Source: an uncultured Clostridia bacterium
Lineage (GTDB): Bacteria > Bacillota > Clostridia > Oscillospirales > Ruminococcaceae
Direction of reading: 5' to 3'
Assembly: GCA_944382845.1 (NCBI GenBank)
Contig: CALWNN010000022.1
Location: forward strand, 1-64,000
DNA: 64,000 nt
Shown here: positions 16,704 to 26,472 of the stretch, one piece after another
How positions within the stretch are numbered: the stretch's first letter is position 1
Layout: the number at the start of each line of letters is the position of its first letter
Position numbers and translations under genes: made by a program
Notes under the pieces: generated by a model
What the model was told of the DNA's origin: nothing
What the model saw: the letters and a program-made list of their open reading frames with translations, nothing else
Database searches by the model: none

Positions 16704-18914
16704 TCATGCTTTTATGAAATGAAGTATCTTAGATGAGAAATCTCCGTAGATACCGTCGCCGTTCCAGATCTTTGCAATATTTATTCCGGCGTTCATAAGA
16801 GCCGCTCCCGATATTTTTCTGTCAGGCTCGCTCTCTTCATAGTAGTAAGCGTCGGGGTCAAGTCCCTTTAGCTTTATTCTTCTTGAGCGGTAGTTTGGTC
16901 TTGCAAGAATCTGGACAAATTCAAACAGAGCCTCGCTCTTGTCCTTTGCAACAAACATCCATGCGTCCCATTCGATGTTTTCAAAGGTATTTCCGATGCG
17001 GTAGTGATCTCCCGTTCTTACAAGAGCGTTGTATTTGTTAAATTCCTCGATCTGTCCGGGAATTGAGTTCCTGTCCTCTTCGGGTATCTTTGTAACGTCA
17101 AGCTCGTATCCGAATGTTCCTACCATTGCGACGTGTCCTCTTGTTTTAAAAGGCGTGTTTCTGCCGACTGTATGGTTTGGACAGTCTGAAACATGGGCGC
17201 CCATTGCGGAACACGGATAGCAAAGGGAGGTTCCGTGCTGTATCTTGAGTCTTTCGATTGCGTCCGTATCGTCCGAGGTCCAGATCTGAGGGCTGTAATA
17301 AAGCATACCCGGATCGAATCTTGCCCCTCCGCCGGAACAGTTTTCAAGTAAGATATGGGGATAATCGGTTGTGAGCCTGTTCATAAGGTCGTAAACGCCC
17401 AGAACGTACCTGTGCCATATTTCCCTTTGCCTTTCGGGAGGAAGCGCCAGCGAGCCCGGCTCGGTCACCTGTCTGTTCATATCCCATTTTATGTACTCGA
17501 TATTTGCGCTGTCAAGGATATTTTTCATCATGGAGTACACATAGTCCCTGACTTCCTTTCTTGAAAAGTCAAGAATGTACTGTTCTCTGGACATGGTAAG
17601 TTCTCTGTTCTTTACCTGTATAGCCCAGTCGGGATGCGCCTTGTAAAGCTCCGAATCCGGAGAGACCATTTCAGGCTCAAACCATATGCCGAATTTCATT
17701 CCAAGCTTGTTTACCTCGTCAACAAGATATTTGAGTCCGCCTTTTATCTTTTTTTCATTTACAAACCAGTCGCCGAGAGAAGAGTTGTCCGACTCTCTGT
17801 GTCCGAACCAGCCGTCATCCATAACAAGCATTTCAATTCCAAGCTTTGAAGCTTCCTTTGCAATTGAAATAAGCTTATCGGTATCAAAATTAAAATATGT
17901 AGCTTCCCAGTTGTTTATAAGAACAGGTCTGCGCTTGTCCTTATATTCGCCTCTTATAAGGTTTTGTCTGTACAGGTCGTGGAAAGTTCTTGACATTTTG
18001 CCGATTCCGCTGTCTGAATGTACCATTACAACTTCGGGAGCGACAAATTCCTCGCCGCTTTCAAGCTTCCAGCCGAAATCAAGAGGGTTTATTCCCATTA
18101 CAAACCTTGTTTTCTTGTGCTGGGTAACCTCAGCCTGAGCGAAGAAATTTCCTGAATAAACAAAGTTGAAACCGAAAGCTTCGCCCATGTCCTCGTCTGC
18201 GTTGTGAGAAACAAGAGCCGCAAAGGGGTTGTTCTGGTGAGAGCTTTCTCCCTTTATTGAATCGATAGACTGCTTTCCGTGGTGGAGCGGAGCACGTTCC
18301 ATATGGCGTTCTCTTGCCCATGAGCCGTTTAAGGTTATCATGTCGTAGCAGTCGTCGTCAAAATCGACGCAGGCGGAAAGCACCCTTGTTATCTCGATGG
18401 GCTTTTCACCCGTATTTTTGAGAGTTATGCTTCTTGTGATAACGTCAAGATTTGTAAAAGCTGTGTAAAAAAGCGTTGCCTGCAACCCTGTGGGTTTGTC
18501 GATACAGGTTATTTCAAGGGTCGAAGCCTCGTCGTCGTTGTTCACAAAAGTCGCAGGAAGTCCCGCAAGTGCCGGCTTTCCTTTGTATATCCTGTGGGAA
18601 ACGTATCTTAAGTCAACTGTGGTACAGCCGTTTTGGTCAACTATTTTTATACAGGACTCTCTGTAATCGCCCAGTCCGAAGCAGGAATACTCAAAAGGAA
18701 GAGTATCCATGAAGGTTGCTTTATCGCGCATATTTTCCCTTGGAGTCTTGGGGCTTTCGTCAAGCCTTAAAAGGTATCCCAGATCCTCGTCGGGAACTTT
18801 TTTTCCGTAGTAGACATGACAGAGATATCCGTCATCAACAATCTTGAACATATAGGAGGTATCCTTTGCGTCAAGTCTGAAGGAACGCTCCTTTTCGTTA
18901 TAGTTTATATTCAT
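16704..18914 (-). CDS. GH36 alpha-galactosidase
   Basis: This 736-residue cytoplasmic enzyme has the layout of tetrameric GH36 alpha-galactosidases. An N-terminal beta-supersandwich (1-325) is followed by a (beta/alpha)8 barrel from NNWEATYFNFD, and then a C-terminal beta domain. Active-site motifs are MLVMDDGWFG, the nucleophile D478 in YIKWDMNRQ, ENCSGGGARFDPGMLYY, and the acid/base D548 in WTSDDTDAIERL. It releases terminal alpha-galactose from raffinose-type sugars or galactomannan. No signal peptide is seen, so the substrate is imported. An AACGTTTA box about 135 nt upstream suggests substrate-responsive control. Confidence 0.95.
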   Translation of the reverse strand: MNINYNEKERSFRLDAKDTSYMFKIVDDGYLCHVYYGKKVPDEDLGYLLRLDESPKTPRENMRDKATFMDTLPFEYSCFGLGDYRESCIKIVDQNGCTTVDLRYVSHRIYKGKPALAGLPATFVNNDDEASTLEITCIDKPTGLQATLFYTAFTNLDVITRSITLKNTGEKPIEITRVLSACVDFDDDCYDMITLNGSWARERHMERAPLHHGKQSIDSIKGESSHQNNPFAALVSHNADEDMGEAFGFNFVYSGNFFAQAEVTQHKKTRFVMGINPLDFGWKLESGEEFVAPEVVMVHSDSGIGKMSRTFHDLYRQNLIRGEYKDKRRPVLINNWEATYFNFDTDKLISIAKEASKLGIEMLVMDDGWFGHRESDNSSLGDWFVNEKKIKGGLKYLVDEVNKLGMKFGIWFEPEMVSPDSELYKAHPDWAIQVKNRELTMSREQYILDFSRKEVRDYVYSMMKNILDSANIEYIKWDMNRQVTEPGSLALPPERQREIWHRYVLGVYDLMNRLTTDYPHILLENCSGGGARFDPGMLYYSPQIWTSDDTDAIERLKIQHGTSLCYPCSAMGAHVSDCPNHTVGRNTPFKTRGHVAMVGTFGYELDVTKIPEEDRNSIPGQIEEFNKYNALVRTGDHYRIGNTFENIEWDAWMFVAKDKSEALFEFVQILARPNYRSRRIKLKGLDPDAYYYEESEPDRKISGAALMNAGINIAKIWNGDGIYGDFSSKILHFIKA

Positions 18915-19046
18915 AGCCGGTATTGCTGTGATTTAAAACAGCAATCTTTCCTCCTTTCAAACAGGTAAAATTATATTTGCCTATACGAATTAATTATAAC
19001 AATATTATCATCGCTTTGCAACAATTTAAAAAATTATTTTTGAACG

Positions 19047-19056
19047 AAAACGTTTA
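19047..19056. promoter_or_regulatory. Candidate LacI-family operator upstream of GH36
   Basis: The sequence aaaacgttta in the context gaacgaaaacgtttagat lies about 133 nt upstream of the alpha-galactosidase start. It is identical over ten bases to the box upstream of GH130 at 40113. Confidence 0.55.
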
Positions 19057-19142
19057 GATTTTTGTATATTTTCAGTGAATTTAAAAAGACTTGTTTATGA
19101 ACGAATAACGGACAACCTGAAGTTAATATAAATATATTACAT

Positions 19143-19326
19143 TACAACCATGTCGCCGATGTCCCCCTGCTGATTATTCAGCAGGTTTGCCTCATATTAG
19201 GCGGGTCCGCCTCCTATGGGATGATCTGCCTCCAATAGGAGGCAGGGTTCCATTCAGTTTTTCGGTGGGGGTTTTAATCCTCCACTGAAAAACTGAAGAG
19301 CAAAGCTCCTCGGCGACGATTTAAAC
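19143..19326 (+). repeat. Interspersed mosaic repeat, copy 5
   Basis: A slightly diverged head (acaaccatgtcgccgatgtc) is followed by palindromes (ctgattattcagcag, gcctcatattaggcggg, gcctccaataggaggc). The ttcagtttttcggtggggg hairpin with loop ttttaat and gagcaaagctcctcggcgac come next. It stops there without cassette or tail, 4 nt before the yabP ribosome-binding site. The rest of the 18915-19342 gap is AT-rich and holds the GH36 promoter and operator. Confidence 0.9.
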
Positions 19327-19342
19327 TTCAGAGGTGAGGATC

Positions 19343-19621
19343 TTGACAGAACAGAAAATTACAGGAAGCCACAATCTTATACTTGAAAACAGAAACCGTC
19401 TTGAACTTACAGGTGTGACCGATGTGGACAGCTTTGATGAAAATCTGATAAGGCTTTATACCCAGCTTGGAGAGCTTGAAATAAGAGGAAAGAAGCTTCA
19501 TGTAAATTCCATGGACGTAAGCTCGGGGAATCTTTCTGTGGAGGGAGATATAAACGCTCTTGTTTACGGGGACAAGGACAGGCGCAAAAAGCCGTCTTTT
19601 GTCGCAAAGATTTTCAGATAA
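19343..19621 (+). CDS. yabP: Sporulation protein YabP
   Basis: This roughly 92-residue protein has the YabP pattern: HNLILENRNRLELTGVTDVDSFDE, then LYTQLGELEIRGKKLHVN and LSVEGDINALVYGD. YabP and YabQ are mother-cell sporulation proteins made under sigma E and needed for spore maturation. TTG 19343 is preferred because gaggtgagg lies just upstream and overlaps the alternative GTG at 19334. It is followed 11 nt later by yabQ, as in Bacillus. Repeat copy 5 abuts its upstream side and may contain or displace its promoter. Confidence 0.92.
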   Translation: MTEQKITGSHNLILENRNRLELTGVTDVDSFDENLIRLYTQLGELEIRGKKLHVNSMDVSSGNLSVEGDINALVYGDKDRRKKPSFVAKIFR

Positions 19622-19632
19622 AAGGTGAGAAA

Positions 19633-20142
19633 ATGAGTACGGAGGCCTTTTTCAGTACCGGCGAGGAGCTTACTATTTTTCTGTATTCTCTTCTTTTAGG
19701 CGGCTTTTTCGGCGGAGTATATGATATTTTCAGATGCTTAAGAGGCGCTTTGCCTCACAAAAAGACAGTTGTTTTCCTTGAAGATGTTTTATATATGCTT
19801 TTCTGCGCTCTTTGTTTTTTTGTGTTTTCCGTGGAGCTTGTAAGGGGTCAGTTGAGATTTTTTGTCCTTACAGGCTCGGCGGCAGGCTTTTTTGTGTGGC
19901 ATTATACTCTGGGAAACGTCGCTGTTTTTGTGATTAAGGGAATAATTCGCCTTGTTAAGAAAATAATTTTTGTTCCTGCATTAAAATTATTGCTTTTCTT
20001 TCTGAAACCCATAAAATTTGTTAGTAAAAAATCAATAAAAACCGCAGACTATTTTAAGTTAAAATGCACAATGTTGAAAAAAAGCAAAAAAAGTCGCAAA
20101 AAAAACTTGAAAGATAAGCCCTCTGTGGTGTATAATGAATAA
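19633..20142 (+). CDS. yabQ: Spore cortex biosynthesis protein YabQ
   Basis: This is a 169-residue membrane protein with about four hydrophobic segments in the first 120 residues (FLYSLLLGGFFGGVYDIFRCL is characteristic of YabQ). A long, very lysine-rich cytoplasmic tail follows. YabQ is localised to the forespore membrane and required for cortex formation. ATG follows an aaaggtgag site. Position between yabP and divIC is the canonical Firmicute order. Confidence 0.9.
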   Translation: MSTEAFFSTGEELTIFLYSLLLGGFFGGVYDIFRCLRGALPHKKTVVFLEDVLYMLFCALCFFVFSVELVRGQLRFFVLTGSAAGFFVWHYTLGNVAVFVIKGIIRLVKKIIFVPALKLLLFFLKPIKFVSKKSIKTADYFKLKCTMLKKSKKSRKKNLKDKPSVVYNE

Positions 20143-20229
20143 TGTGTAATCGGATAATGGCGCAAACCGTGACCGCTTGCCAAAAAAAGAGATATAAAAG
20201 ACAGGAAACAACAAAAAGGAAGTGATATC

Positions 20230-20571
20230 ATGGCGCAAAGAACCGACGAAAATAAAGGGGAACAGACCGGGACTGTCAAATATAAGAAAATTAAAGAACG
20301 CAAGTCCCTTATAAGCTATATTTTTGCCGCGATCGTTATTTTTCTTGTTATATACGCCGTTATCGCTATTATAGCTCAGCAGGCGCAGATAGTCAGGGAA
20401 GAAGAAAATCTTAATAAGCTGAGAGAGGAGATCACCGAGGCTCGGCAGATAAACGACGAGTATACAAGAATACTCAGCGCGGAAGATGAAAAAGCTTATA
20501 TGGAGCGTATTGCGATAGAGAGAATGGGATACGGATATCCGGGTGAAAAGCGTTTTTATGCCATGGACTGA
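20230..20571 (+). CDS. divIC: Septum formation initiator, DivIC/FtsL family
   Basis: This 113-residue bitopic protein has a basic cytoplasmic N-terminus, one membrane span (about 28-51) and an extracellular leucine-zipper coiled coil (QIVREEENLNKLREEI). The conserved terminus AIERMGYGYPGEKRFY follows. It acts in the FtsB/FtsL-type divisome subcomplex. The start has ggaagtg upstream. The gene order with yabQ and yabR supports DivIC rather than FtsL. Confidence 0.9.
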   Translation: MAQRTDENKGEQTGTVKYKKIKERKSLISYIFAAIVIFLVIYAVIAIIAQQAQIVREEENLNKLREEITEARQINDEYTRILSAEDEKAYMERIAIERMGYGYPGEKRFYAMD

Positions 20572-20639
20572 AACTGATTTGGAGAGCCTATGCTCTTTAG
20601 ATATATTTATTTTATTATCAGAGGAGAAATATTAATTTT

Positions 20640-21173
20640 ATGCAGCTTGAAATCGGCAGGATCTATCAAGGTAAAGTCACCGAAATAACTAAGTTCGGCG
20701 CATTCGTTGAGGTTGAAGGAAAAACGGGAATGGTTCATATTTCCGAAATTGCAAACACCTACGTAAACGAGATCAAGGATCATTTAAAGATCGGTCAGGA
20801 GGTAAAGGTAAAGGTCATCAATATTACCGAAGAGGGGAAAATCAGCCTTTCTATAAAAAAAGCGCTTCCTAAGCCGGAAAGACCCCAGAAAAATTTCGGG
20901 GACAAGCCTAAGCGGGACAGGTCTGACGGCCCTGACTCAAACTTTAACGGTAAAAAGAACTTTTCAAAGGAACGCTCAAAAAATCAGGATTTCAGACAGA
21001 AGGCTATGGCAGGGAACGTTCCGCCACCGTTGTTTGACGATATTGAGCCTAAAAAGACCGACAGTAATTTTGAGGATATGCTCAGCCGTTTCAAACAGGC
21101 AAGTGAGGAAAAATTTTCAGACTTAAAGAAAATTAACGACAACAAGCGCAGGACGGGTGCTAGAAGAAGGTAG
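20640..21173 (+). CDS. yabR: S1 RNA-binding domain protein (YabR-like)
   Basis: This 177-residue protein has one S1 domain at residues 1-75 (GRIYQGKVTEITKFGAFVEV...GMVHISEIA...KVKVINI). A long disordered, basic, Asn/Lys-rich tail ends in RRTGARRR. YabR-type proteins bind RNA or ribosomes. The position directly after divIC is the one found in B. subtilis. Confidence 0.88.
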   Translation: MQLEIGRIYQGKVTEITKFGAFVEVEGKTGMVHISEIANTYVNEIKDHLKIGQEVKVKVINITEEGKISLSIKKALPKPERPQKNFGDKPKRDRSDGPDSNFNGKKNFSKERSKNQDFRQKAMAGNVPPPLFDDIEPKKTDSNFEDMLSRFKQASEEKFSDLKKINDNKRRTGARRR

Positions 21174-21234
21174 CTTTGCCGGCACGGCTGTTTGTGTTTC
21201 GATGTTATACCTGTTTACATAAGGAGAGGACAAA

Positions 21235-21501
21235 ATGGCTAAGAACCTAAAAAAAACCATTGCGTTTATATTTTTTATACTTGCAGGTTCCACCCTTGGC
21301 GCATTTATAAGCCATATATGCCAGGGGAAGAAATGGGTGGACTGGCTTGCGTGGGGCAAAACTGTAGGGATTTCTACCGTTAATGTTGACCTTGTGATAA
21401 TAAGATTTCCTATCGGGCTTGTTATCGATGTGACTATTGCTCAGATATTTACTATCGCTATCGCCATTTTTGTTTTCGCCAAGACCTGTAAGAATCTGTA
21501 A
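21235..21501 (+). CDS. DUF4321-type small membrane protein
   Basis: This 88-residue protein has two hydrophobic segments (about 8-28 and 60-82). They flank a conserved loop (WLAWGKTVGISTVNVDLVIIRFPIG) resembling the DUF4321 family of small clostridial membrane proteins. Function unknown. The ATG follows an aaggagagg site. It is the last gene before the ribosomal superoperon promoter. Confidence 0.75.
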   Translation: MAKNLKKTIAFIFFILAGSTLGAFISHICQGKKWVDWLAWGKTVGISTVNVDLVIIRFPIGLVIDVTIAQIFTIAIAIFVFAKTCKNL

Positions 21502-21535
21502 TGGGTAACTGCATATATACTATTTTTAAAATATA

Positions 21536-21572
21536 CTATAACCATGTCACAGTTGCCCCCCCTTGCAGCAGC
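21536..21572 (+). repeat. Degenerate head of the mosaic repeat
   Basis: The sequence actataaccatgtcacagttgcccc resembles the family head, especially copy 5, which shares aaccatgtc. It then loses similarity. Probably an old remnant; chance similarity cannot be excluded. Confidence 0.4.
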
Positions 21573-21697
21573 TTGTTCGGAGATTATCAGATTCAAACAA
21601 GTTGATATTTTGTCGGACTTTGTAAAATAATCGCCGTTTTGTACAAAGTGCATAAATTATATGTTATAAAAGCGGAAAAATTCTACACGCCTTGTGC

Positions 21698-21726
21698 TTG
21701 CGCAAGGTGTTTTTGTGTGTTATAAT
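21698..21726 (+). promoter_or_regulatory. Sigma-A promoter of the S10-spc-alpha superoperon
   Basis: TTGCGC (21698-21703), a 17-nt spacer and TATAAT (21721-21726) precede the leader. Transcription should start near 21733. Confidence 0.85.
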
Positions 21727-21732
21727 AATTCT

Positions 21733-22093
21733 TGCGTGACTGCTCCGGTGAAATTCACACCGGAAACATTAAGATATGCGATGAAGCGGAAGGTTGCTGA
21801 CGGTAGGTCAGGTAATTTCCGTGGAGTATGTCCGATTTCAAACCGGGCGACTGTAATACCGACACTGTGTTGTGCGAATGCTTCTTGCGAAGGGTCATAC
21901 TGCGTAGTCAGGGACTTTTGCGTTTGCCGATACTAATCGCTATAACGGTTTCCGAAAGACAAAAGGTTTTTCGGAATTTTTTATGATAACACAGGGAACA
22001 CACGGAAACGTTGAAACGAAAGTTCCGAAGCGAAAGAGATGGTATTCAAAGCCCTCCGACAAACTTAAATAAAAGCTATGGGAGGCGAAACAA
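21733..22093 (+). ncRNA. Structured leader of the S10 operon, putative r-protein-responsive attenuator
   Basis: A leader of about 360 nt precedes rpsJ. It contains a strong early hairpin (ccggtg aaatt cacaccgg, around 21745-21763) and several G/C-rich complementary segments. A full intrinsic terminator at 21948-21983 is followed by rpsJ only after another 110 nt. In other bacteria L4 controls the S10 operon through its leader. The same logic is inferred here; the specific RNA family is not identified. Confidence 0.6.
21948..21983 (+). terminator. Intrinsic terminator (attenuator) within the S10 leader
   Basis: Arms ttccgaaa (21950-21957) and tttcggaa (21969-21976) are followed by TTTTTT. It lies downstream of the promoter and upstream of rpsJ, so the operon can be expressed only by read-through or antitermination. 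Confidence 0.85.
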
Positions 22094-22408
22094 ATGGCAG
22101 TCAATGAAAAGATCAGAATCAAAATCAAGGGTTATGAGCATGCTGTGGTAGACGCAGCTGCCGCAAAGATCGTTGAAGCTGCAAAGCGTTCAGGCGCAAA
22201 GGTAAGCGGTCCTATTCCGCTTCCGACAGACAAGGAGATCATCACTATCCTTCGTGCCGTACACAAGTATAAGGACAGCAGAGAGCAGTTTGAAATGAGA
22301 ACTCACAAGAGACTCATCGACGTATTAAGACCGACAAGCGAAACAACTTCAGCGCTTGAAAACCTTGAACTTCCTGCCGGTGTTGACATCGTAATGGAGA
22401 TCAAGTAA
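22094..22408 (+). CDS. rpsJ: Small ribosomal subunit protein uS10
   Basis: This 104-residue uS10 belongs to the 30S head and also serves as NusE in transcription antitermination. The conserved [13 protein letters not shown] start and the [10 protein letters not shown] loop are visible. First gene of the superoperon; a gggaggcg site precedes the ATG. The 115-nt gap to rplC contains a small hairpin (gttggc tta acgccaac). Confidence 0.97.
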   Translation: MAVNEKIRIKIKGYEHAVVDAAAAKIVEAAKRSGAKVSGPIPLPTDKEIITILRAVHKYKDSREQFEMRTHKRLIDVLRPTSETTSALENLELPAGVDIVMEIK

Positions 22409-22523
22409 TCTCCAAAGGAAATTGCAGGACAATTTCAAAACGATACTTCACCCAGGTCATGTTGGCTTAACGCCAACCAATAACCTCGCTGAGAATAAAC
22501 GGCGAATTAAGGAGGAAAAATTT

Positions 22524-23159
22524 ATGCAGAAGGGAATCATCGGAAAGAAAATCGGAATGACTCAGATTTTCGATGAAGCGGGAAAGGTTATTCCTGTTAC
22601 AGTTGTAGAGGCGGGACCTTGCGTAGTCGTTCAGAAGAAGACCGTTGAAAACGACGGATACGAGGCTGTACAGCTTGGCTACGGCGATATCAGGGCAAAA
22701 AGAGTAAACAAGCCTCTTCAGGGTCATTTCAAAAAGGCAGACGTTGCAATGAAGAGAACACTCAAGGAATTCAGACTTGACGACATCTCGGCTTTGAACG
22801 TAGGCGATATCGTAAAGGCTGATACATTTGCTGAAGGCGACATCGTTGATGTTTGCGGAACAAGCAAGGGTAAAGGTTTTTCAGGAACAATCAAACGTCA
22901 CAACAACGCAAGACTTAAGGAAACTCACGGTACGGGACCTGTTCACAGACACGCAGGTTCAATGGGCGCCTGCTCATCACCGTCAAGAATCTTTAAGGGT
23001 AAGGGAATGCCCGGTCAGCTCGGAAATGAAAGAGTTACCGTTCAGAACCTTACAATCGTAAAGGTTGACGCAGAAAATAATCTTATTGCAATCAAGGGCG
23101 CTATTCCGGGACCTAAGGGCGGAACAGTGACTATCTGTGACTGCGTTAAGAAGGCTTAG
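22524..23159 (+). CDS. rplC: Large ribosomal subunit protein uL3
   Basis: This 211-residue uL3 begins [16 protein letters not shown]. It contains the conserved [24 protein letters not shown] region that reaches the peptidyl transferase centre. The in-frame upstream ATG at 22422 lies before the aaggagg site and is rejected. Confidence 0.97.
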   Translation: MQKGIIGKKIGMTQIFDEAGKVIPVTVVEAGPCVVVQKKTVENDGYEAVQLGYGDIRAKRVNKPLQGHFKKADVAMKRTLKEFRLDDISALNVGDIVKADTFAEGDIVDVCGTSKGKGFSGTIKRHNNARLKETHGTGPVHRHAGSMGACSSPSRIFKGKGMPGQLGNERVTVQNLTIVKVDAENNLIAIKGAIPGPKGGTVTICDCVKKA

Positions 23160-23176
23160 TGGAAGGAGGAAGTAAG

Positions 23177-23800
23177 ATGCCAAAGGTTTCAGTTTATGAT
23201 ATGACAGGCAAACAGGTTGCCGACACTGAGCTTAACGATGCGATTTTCGGTATCGAGCCAAATAAGGCTGTTATGCACGCAATGGTAGTTAATTACCTTG
23301 CAAACCAGAGACAGGGCACACAGTCAACTCTTACAAGAACAGAAGTAAGAGGCGGCGGAAGAAAGCCTTGGAGACAGAAGGGAACAGGTCATGCAAGACA
23401 GGGCTCTATCAGAGCTCCGCAGTGGGTACACGGCGGCGTTGCTCTCGGTCCAAAGCCAAGAGACTACAGCTACTCCCTCAACAAGAAGGAAAAGAGACTT
23501 GCAATGAAGTCGGCTCTTTCTTCAAAGGTAATTGAAAACGAGATCGTTGTCGTTGATAAGATCGCTCTCGAGGAATACAAGACAAAGGCTATCGTTGAAA
23601 TGCTCAAGGCTCTCAACGTTTCCGGCAAGGCTCTTATCGTAATGCCTGAAGCTGACGCTAAGGTAATAAAGAGCGCGGCTAATATCCCCGGAGTTAAGGC
23701 AACTCTCGTAAACACACTTAACGTATACGACATTCTGAATTATGACAACTTTGTTGTTTCACAGGATGCGGTAGCTAAGATCGAGGAGGTATATGCGTAA
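23177..23800 (+). CDS. rplD: Large ribosomal subunit protein uL4
   Basis: This 207-residue uL4 has the exit-tunnel loop [18 protein letters not shown] and the typical [13 protein letters not shown] segment. In E. coli L4 is also the repressor of the S10 operon, so it is the natural candidate ligand for the leader upstream of rpsJ. Its stop overlaps the rplW start (TAATG). Confidence 0.97.
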   Translation: MPKVSVYDMTGKQVADTELNDAIFGIEPNKAVMHAMVVNYLANQRQGTQSTLTRTEVRGGGRKPWRQKGTGHARQGSIRAPQWVHGGVALGPKPRDYSYSLNKKEKRLAMKSALSSKVIENEIVVVDKIALEEYKTKAIVEMLKALNVSGKALIVMPEADAKVIKSAANIPGVKATLVNTLNVYDILNYDNFVVSQDAVAKIEEVYA

Positions 23801-24096
23801 TGACCAAGACAGCACAGGATATCATCCTCAAGCCCATAATCACAGAGGCTTCAATGGACGCTCTTCAGATGAACAAGTATACTTTCAAGGTTGCCAAGGA
23901 CGCTAATAAGGTTGAGATTGCCAAGGCAGTTGAAGAGCTTTTCGGAGTTAAGGTTGCCAAGGTAAACACAATCAACGTTAAGGGCAAAATGAAGAGAATG
24001 GGCAGATACCAGGGTTACAGACCTGACTGGAAAAAGGCAGTAGTAACTCTCGCTGAAGGCGAAAAGACAATCGAGTTCTTTGACGGACTTATGTAA
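23800..24096 (+). CDS. rplW: Large ribosomal subunit protein uL23
   Basis: This 98-residue uL23 sits at the polypeptide exit, the docking site for trigger factor and SRP. Typical motifs are [25 protein letters not shown] and the KKRM-like [20 protein letters not shown] loop. It is coupled to rplD by a 1-nt overlap. A 104-nt gap with several hairpins follows before rplB. Confidence 0.97.
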   Translation: MTKTAQDIILKPIITEASMDALQMNKYTFKVAKDANKVEIAKAVEELFGVKVAKVNTINVKGKMKRMGRYQGYRPDWKKAVVTLAEGEKTIEFFDGLM

Positions 24097-24200
24097 TAAG
24101 TACCCCGGAAAACACTTCCGGAAGACGCTTTTGGATAAAGCGTGTATGTATGGAGAAGCAAAGGGCTTCTTCGCAAAACCTTAAAAGGAGTGAAAATCAC

Positions 24201-25034
24201 ATGGCAATAAAGAGCTATAAGCCTACGACTGCCGGAAGAAGAGGTATGACAGTTACCGATTATTCTTCGCTGTCAAAGGTTGCTCCCGAAAAGAGCCTGC
24301 TTGAACCTCTCAAGAAGAATTCAGGCAGAAACAGCTACGGAAGAATCACCGTTCGTCACAGAGGCGGCGGAGTGAGAAGAAAATACCGTGTAATTGATTT
24401 TAAGAGAAACAAACTTGATATGGACGCTAAAGTCCTCACTATCGAGTACGATCCCAACAGATCGGCATTCATCGCACTTGTACAGTACGAAGACGGAGAA
24501 AAGAGATACATTCTCGCTCCTCACGGACTTTCGGTAGGCGATACAGTAAGAGCGGGAGCAGGGGCAGACATCAAGCCCGGAAACGCACTTGCACTTTCGG
24601 ATATCCCCACAGGTACTTTCATCCACAATATCGAGCTTTATCCGGGAAAGGGCGCACAGCTTGTACGTTCAGCCGGAAATATGGCTCAGCTCATGGGTAA
24701 GGAAGAAAACTACGCTCTCGTAAGACTTCCTTCCGGTGAAATGAGAAAGATCGCTATTAAATGCATGGCTACTATCGGACAGGTAGGAAACCTCGATCAC
24801 GAAAACGTGAATATCGGTAAGGCAGGAAGAAAACGCCATATGGGCTGGAGACCTACAGTAAGAGGTTCTGTAATGAACCCATGCGACCACCCACACGGAG
24901 GCGGTGAAGGTAAGTCACCTGTAGGACGTCCTTCCCCTGTTACACCATGGGGCAAGCCTACACTCGGATACAAGACCCGTGCTAAGCATCACCGTTCCGA
25001 TAAGTTTATCGTTAAACGCAGAAACGGTAAGTAA
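24201..25034 (+). CDS. rplB: Large ribosomal subunit protein uL2
   Basis: This 277-residue uL2 starts [17 protein letters not shown] after an aaaggagtg site; a longer in-frame reading from 24150 is rejected. The C-terminal [16 protein letters not shown] motif carries the functionally important His next to the peptidyl transferase centre. Confidence 0.97.
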   Translation: MAIKSYKPTTAGRRGMTVTDYSSLSKVAPEKSLLEPLKKNSGRNSYGRITVRHRGGGVRRKYRVIDFKRNKLDMDAKVLTIEYDPNRSAFIALVQYEDGEKRYILAPHGLSVGDTVRAGAGADIKPGNALALSDIPTGTFIHNIELYPGKGAQLVRSAGNMAQLMGKEENYALVRLPSGEMRKIAIKCMATIGQVGNLDHENVNIGKAGRKRHMGWRPTVRGSVMNPCDHPHGGGEGKSPVGRPSPVTPWGKPTLGYKTRAKHHRSDKFIVKRRNGK

Positions 25035-25055
25035 TCGAAAGGAGGCAGATGTAAG

Positions 25056-25340
25056 ATGGGCAGATCTATTAAAAAGGGACCTTACGTACAGGAGGTTCTC
25101 CTGAAGAGAGTAAAAGCTATGAACGAAACAGGCGAGAAGAAAGTTCTCAAGACATGGAGCAGAGCTTCCACGATATTTCCTGATTTCGTTGGTCATACAT
25201 TCGCAGTTCACGACGGACGTAAGCACGTTCCGGTATATGTAACCGAGGATATGGTAGGACATAAGCTGGGCGAGTTTGCACCGACAAGAACTTTTAAGGG
25301 CCACGCAGGTTCAAAGACCTCAAATAATGGTAAGAAGTAG
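25056..25340 (+). CDS. rpsS: Small ribosomal subunit protein uS19
   Basis: This 94-residue uS19 has the conserved RSIKKGPYV start and the [16 protein letters not shown] end. It binds 16S rRNA in the 30S head with S13. It starts 21 nt after rplB with a gaaaggagg site. Confidence 0.97.
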   Translation: MGRSIKKGPYVQEVLLKRVKAMNETGEKKVLKTWSRASTIFPDFVGHTFAVHDGRKHVPVYVTEDMVGHKLGEFAPTRTFKGHAGSKTSNNGKK

Positions 25341-25360
25341 GCCGGAAGGAGGATTTTTAA

Positions 25361-25696
25361 ATGGAAGCAAGAGCAATTCTCAGAAACGCTCGTATTGCTC
25401 CTCGTAAAGTTCAGATCGTTCTGGACCTTATTAGAGGAAAAGATTACGATGTTGCAATGGCAACAGTAAAGCACACACCTAAGGCTGCTTGTGAATATCT
25501 TGAAAAGCTTCTGAAGTCGGCCGCTGCAAACGCAGAGAACAATCACAATATGGATAAGGATAACCTCTATGTTGCTGAGTGCTACGTTTGTCCGGGACCT
25601 ATTATGAAGAGAATCATGCCAAGAGCACAGGGCAGAGCATACAGAATCCTTAAGAGAACATCTCACGTAACCGTGGTTCTCAAGGAAAAGGAATAA
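25361..25696 (+). CDS. rplV: Large ribosomal subunit protein uL22
   Basis: This 111-residue uL22 has [20 protein letters not shown] near the start and the beta-hairpin [18 protein letters not shown] that lines the exit tunnel, where macrolide-resistance changes occur in other species. It starts 20 nt after rpsS. Confidence 0.97.
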   Translation: MEARAILRNARIAPRKVQIVLDLIRGKDYDVAMATVKHTPKAACEYLEKLLKSAAANAENNHNMDKDNLYVAECYVCPGPIMKRIMPRAQGRAYRILKRTSHVTVVLKEKE

Positions 25697-25716
25697 GCTG
25701 AAAGAGGAGGTAAACT

Positions 25717-26472
25717 ATGGGCCAGAAAGTAAATCCACACGGACTTCGTGTCGGAGTAATAAAGGATTGGGATTCCCGCTGGTTTGCAAATAAGAGCACT
25801 TTCGGCGATACACTTGTTGAGGACTACAATATCCGTAAATACATCAAGAAGAATTTGTATTCGGCAGGTGTTCCACGCATCGAGATCGAAAGATTTGCAG
25901 ATAAGGTGAAGATCCACATTCACTGCGCTAAGCCCGGTCTTGTTATCGGCAGAGGCGGAGCTGAGATTGAGAAGCTTCGTGCAGAGCTTGAAAAGATGAT
26001 CGGCAAGACAGTTGCTATCAATATTATCGAGGTTAAGTCCCCTGACCTTAACGCACAGCTTGTTGCGGAAAAGATCGCACTTGACCTTGAAAACAGAATT
26101 TCCTTCAGAAGAGCTACAAAGCAGTCCATCGGAAGAGCAATGAAGCTTGGAGCAAAGGGAATCAAGACAAGAGTTTCAGGACGTCTCGGCGGCGCTGAAA
26201 TCGCAAGAGCTGAAACTTATCACGAGGGTACAATTCCCCTTCAGACAATAAGAGCTGACATCGACTACGGTACGGCTGAAGCACACACAACCTACGGACG
26301 TATCGGAGTTAAGGTATGGATCTACAGAGGCGAAGTTCTCAAGGGCGAGGTTGCTCCTTCTTCAAACAGAAGCCAGAACGACAGACCTGACAGAAAACGC
26401 CGTAACAACAGAAACGACGACAGAAGACAGAACCGTCGTCCGAGAGAAAACAGAGAAGGAGGTAACAAGTAA
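25717..26472 (+). CDS. rpsC: Small ribosomal subunit protein uS3
   Basis: This 251-residue uS3 contains a KH domain ([19 protein letters not shown]) and a C-terminal S3 domain with [15 protein letters not shown]. An extended Arg/Asn/Asp-rich tail of about 35 residues is longer than in E. coli. uS3 lines the mRNA entry channel. Its stop overlaps the rplP start (TAATG). Confidence 0.97.
   Translation: MGQKVNPHGLRVGVIKDWDSRWFANKSTFGDTLVEDYNIRKYIKKNLYSAGVPRIEIERFADKVKIHIHCAKPGLVIGRGGAEIEKLRAELEKMIGKTVAINIIEVKSPDLNAQLVAEKIALDLENRISFRRATKQSIGRAMKLGAKGIKTRVSGRLGGAEIARAETYHEGTIPLQTIRADIDYGTAEAHTTYGRIGVKVWIYRGEVLKGEVAPSSNRSQNDRPDRKRRNNRNDDRRQNRRPRENREGGNK

Noticed and set aside
21733..21950. FMN or cobalamin riboswitch in the S10 leader
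   Set aside because: Only short fragments such as ggtgaaattc and actgtaat recall those aptamers. The conserved order and B12 box or FMN core are absent, and the downstream genes do not fit.
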